Below, one piece after another: positions 63,454 through 64,000 of a DNA stretch of 64,000 nt. This DNA is from Tetrahymena elliotti 4EA (taxonomy: Eukaryota; Ciliophora; Oligohymenophorea; Hymenostomatida; Tetrahymenidae): NCBI GenBank assembly GCA_000231825.2, contig JH720328.1:662057-726056 (forward strand), given 5' to 3'. Made by a program: the position numbers and the translations under genes. The notes beneath the pieces were generated by a model, which was not told the DNA's origin, ran no database searches, and was given only the letters and a program-made list of their open reading frames with translations. Each line of letters begins with the position of its first letter. The stretch's first letter is position 1.

Positions 63454-64000
63454 TCATTTTTATTTTTTATTAAAGTGGTTAATTAAAGATTTAAATGTGC
63501 TTTGCTTTATAGGTTAAGCTGAATAAATCCTTTGATCTTCTTTGATTATCTATTTGCTACTTTTTAGTATCTCTTTAAAAATATAAATTGTAAAAACTAT
63601 ATTTAAAAAAATAAATATTTTACCTAAAGATTTTTAAGACTCAATAAGGGTTTTGCTATTTAAACTTAGGCTTGAATATTTGCTGTCTTAAAGGGATAGA
63701 TCGCCTTTGAGCTATTAAGAAGGTTTTTGTAATTGTATTGCAGGTTAAAAGAGCTAAATTCCAAAAATTTTATTCAACTATTCCATCTCTAAAGATTATT
63801 CATGCAATTATTAATTATTGAGAGTTGTTTGTTTTTAAGATTAGATCAAAGATTAATCTTTTAACTTTTCTGAACTTGTAATATGTAAATCATTATGGAT
63901 AGTTATTTATTTATTCTGAGGAGAAATTATAAATTATTCAGGTTCTTTAGAGACTTTAGGAGTGATATCAAAATGAGCAAAAGAAAATTTAACTTTTGTC
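63454..64000 (-). CDS. Unrecognised Gln/Ser-rich protein, 3' part (runs off window)
   Basis: Minus-strand exons 63624->64000 and 63454-63572, separated by a 51-nt GT-AG intron; the stop TGA is at 63454. Visible residues are hydrophilic, rich in Gln, Ser, Leu and Lys (for example KVKFSFAHFDITPKVSKEPE, ending in INHFNKKQK). The start and any recognisable domain lie beyond the window edge. The frame is open without TGA across the whole visible first exon, and both splice sites keep frame. Confidence 0.65.

Noticed and set aside
1..64000. CRISPR arrays, bacterial-type operons, insertion sequences
   Set aside because: None seen; the genetic code, introns and gene families are those of a ciliate nucleus.

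Overview
The window reads as ciliate macronuclear DNA, most likely Tetrahymena. It is extremely AT-rich, and every gene I could follow stays open only if TAA and TAG are read as glutamine and TGA is the sole stop. The clearest proof is the RAD6-type ubiquitin-conjugating enzyme, where Gln positions conserved in the family are TAA. Introns are short to medium (32-800 nt), AT-rich and GT-AG. This fits Tetrahymena better than Paramecium, whose introns are almost all 20-35 nt. Standard-code ORFs are therefore mostly fragments, so I assembled the gene models by hand in the ciliate code; splice sites and starts are predictions. There is one 100-N assembly gap (48597-48696).

Region 1-21148 holds four tandem, same-strand paralogues of a potassium channel: a six-helix core, TTVGYGD filter, C-linker and cyclic-nucleotide-binding domain (CNBD). 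The first lacks its 5' end at the window edge. All four share four intron positions. All also carry a CCHC zinc knuckle just after the CNBD and a conserved block near the end of a long Gln/Asn/Ser-rich tail. Region 22264-26512 is a leucine-rich-repeat gene built from 13 near-identical exons, each coding one ~30-residue repeat and all in the same phase. A decayed copy precedes them and the 5' end is not found.

Region 27133-32631 has a SHIPPO-repeat (microtubule/ciliary type) protein on the minus strand and a PP2C phosphatase with a ~740-residue Gln/Asn-rich N-terminus on the plus strand. The RAD6/UBC2 gene is at 34427-34882. Region 36529-46223 carries, on the minus strand, a soluble protein with two CNBDs (7 exons) and an importin-5-type karyopherin. 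A tRNA-Tyr(GUA) gene with an 11-nt intron is at 47733-47816.

Region 49092-64000 is a string of minus-strand genes: a phospholipase D-like hydrolase of the PLD6/Zucchini type, three unrecognised proteins, a class I SAM methyltransferase, a phospholipid scramblase, and an unrecognised gene running off the window end. Between the genes are long AT-rich spacers with a few direct repeats and inverted repeats.

No operons are expected and none are seen. The main shared theme is signalling and cilium biology: cyclic-nucleotide-gated channels, a cyclic-nucleotide sensor, a phosphatase and a SHIPPO protein. That functional link is an inference from families, not something the sequence shows.
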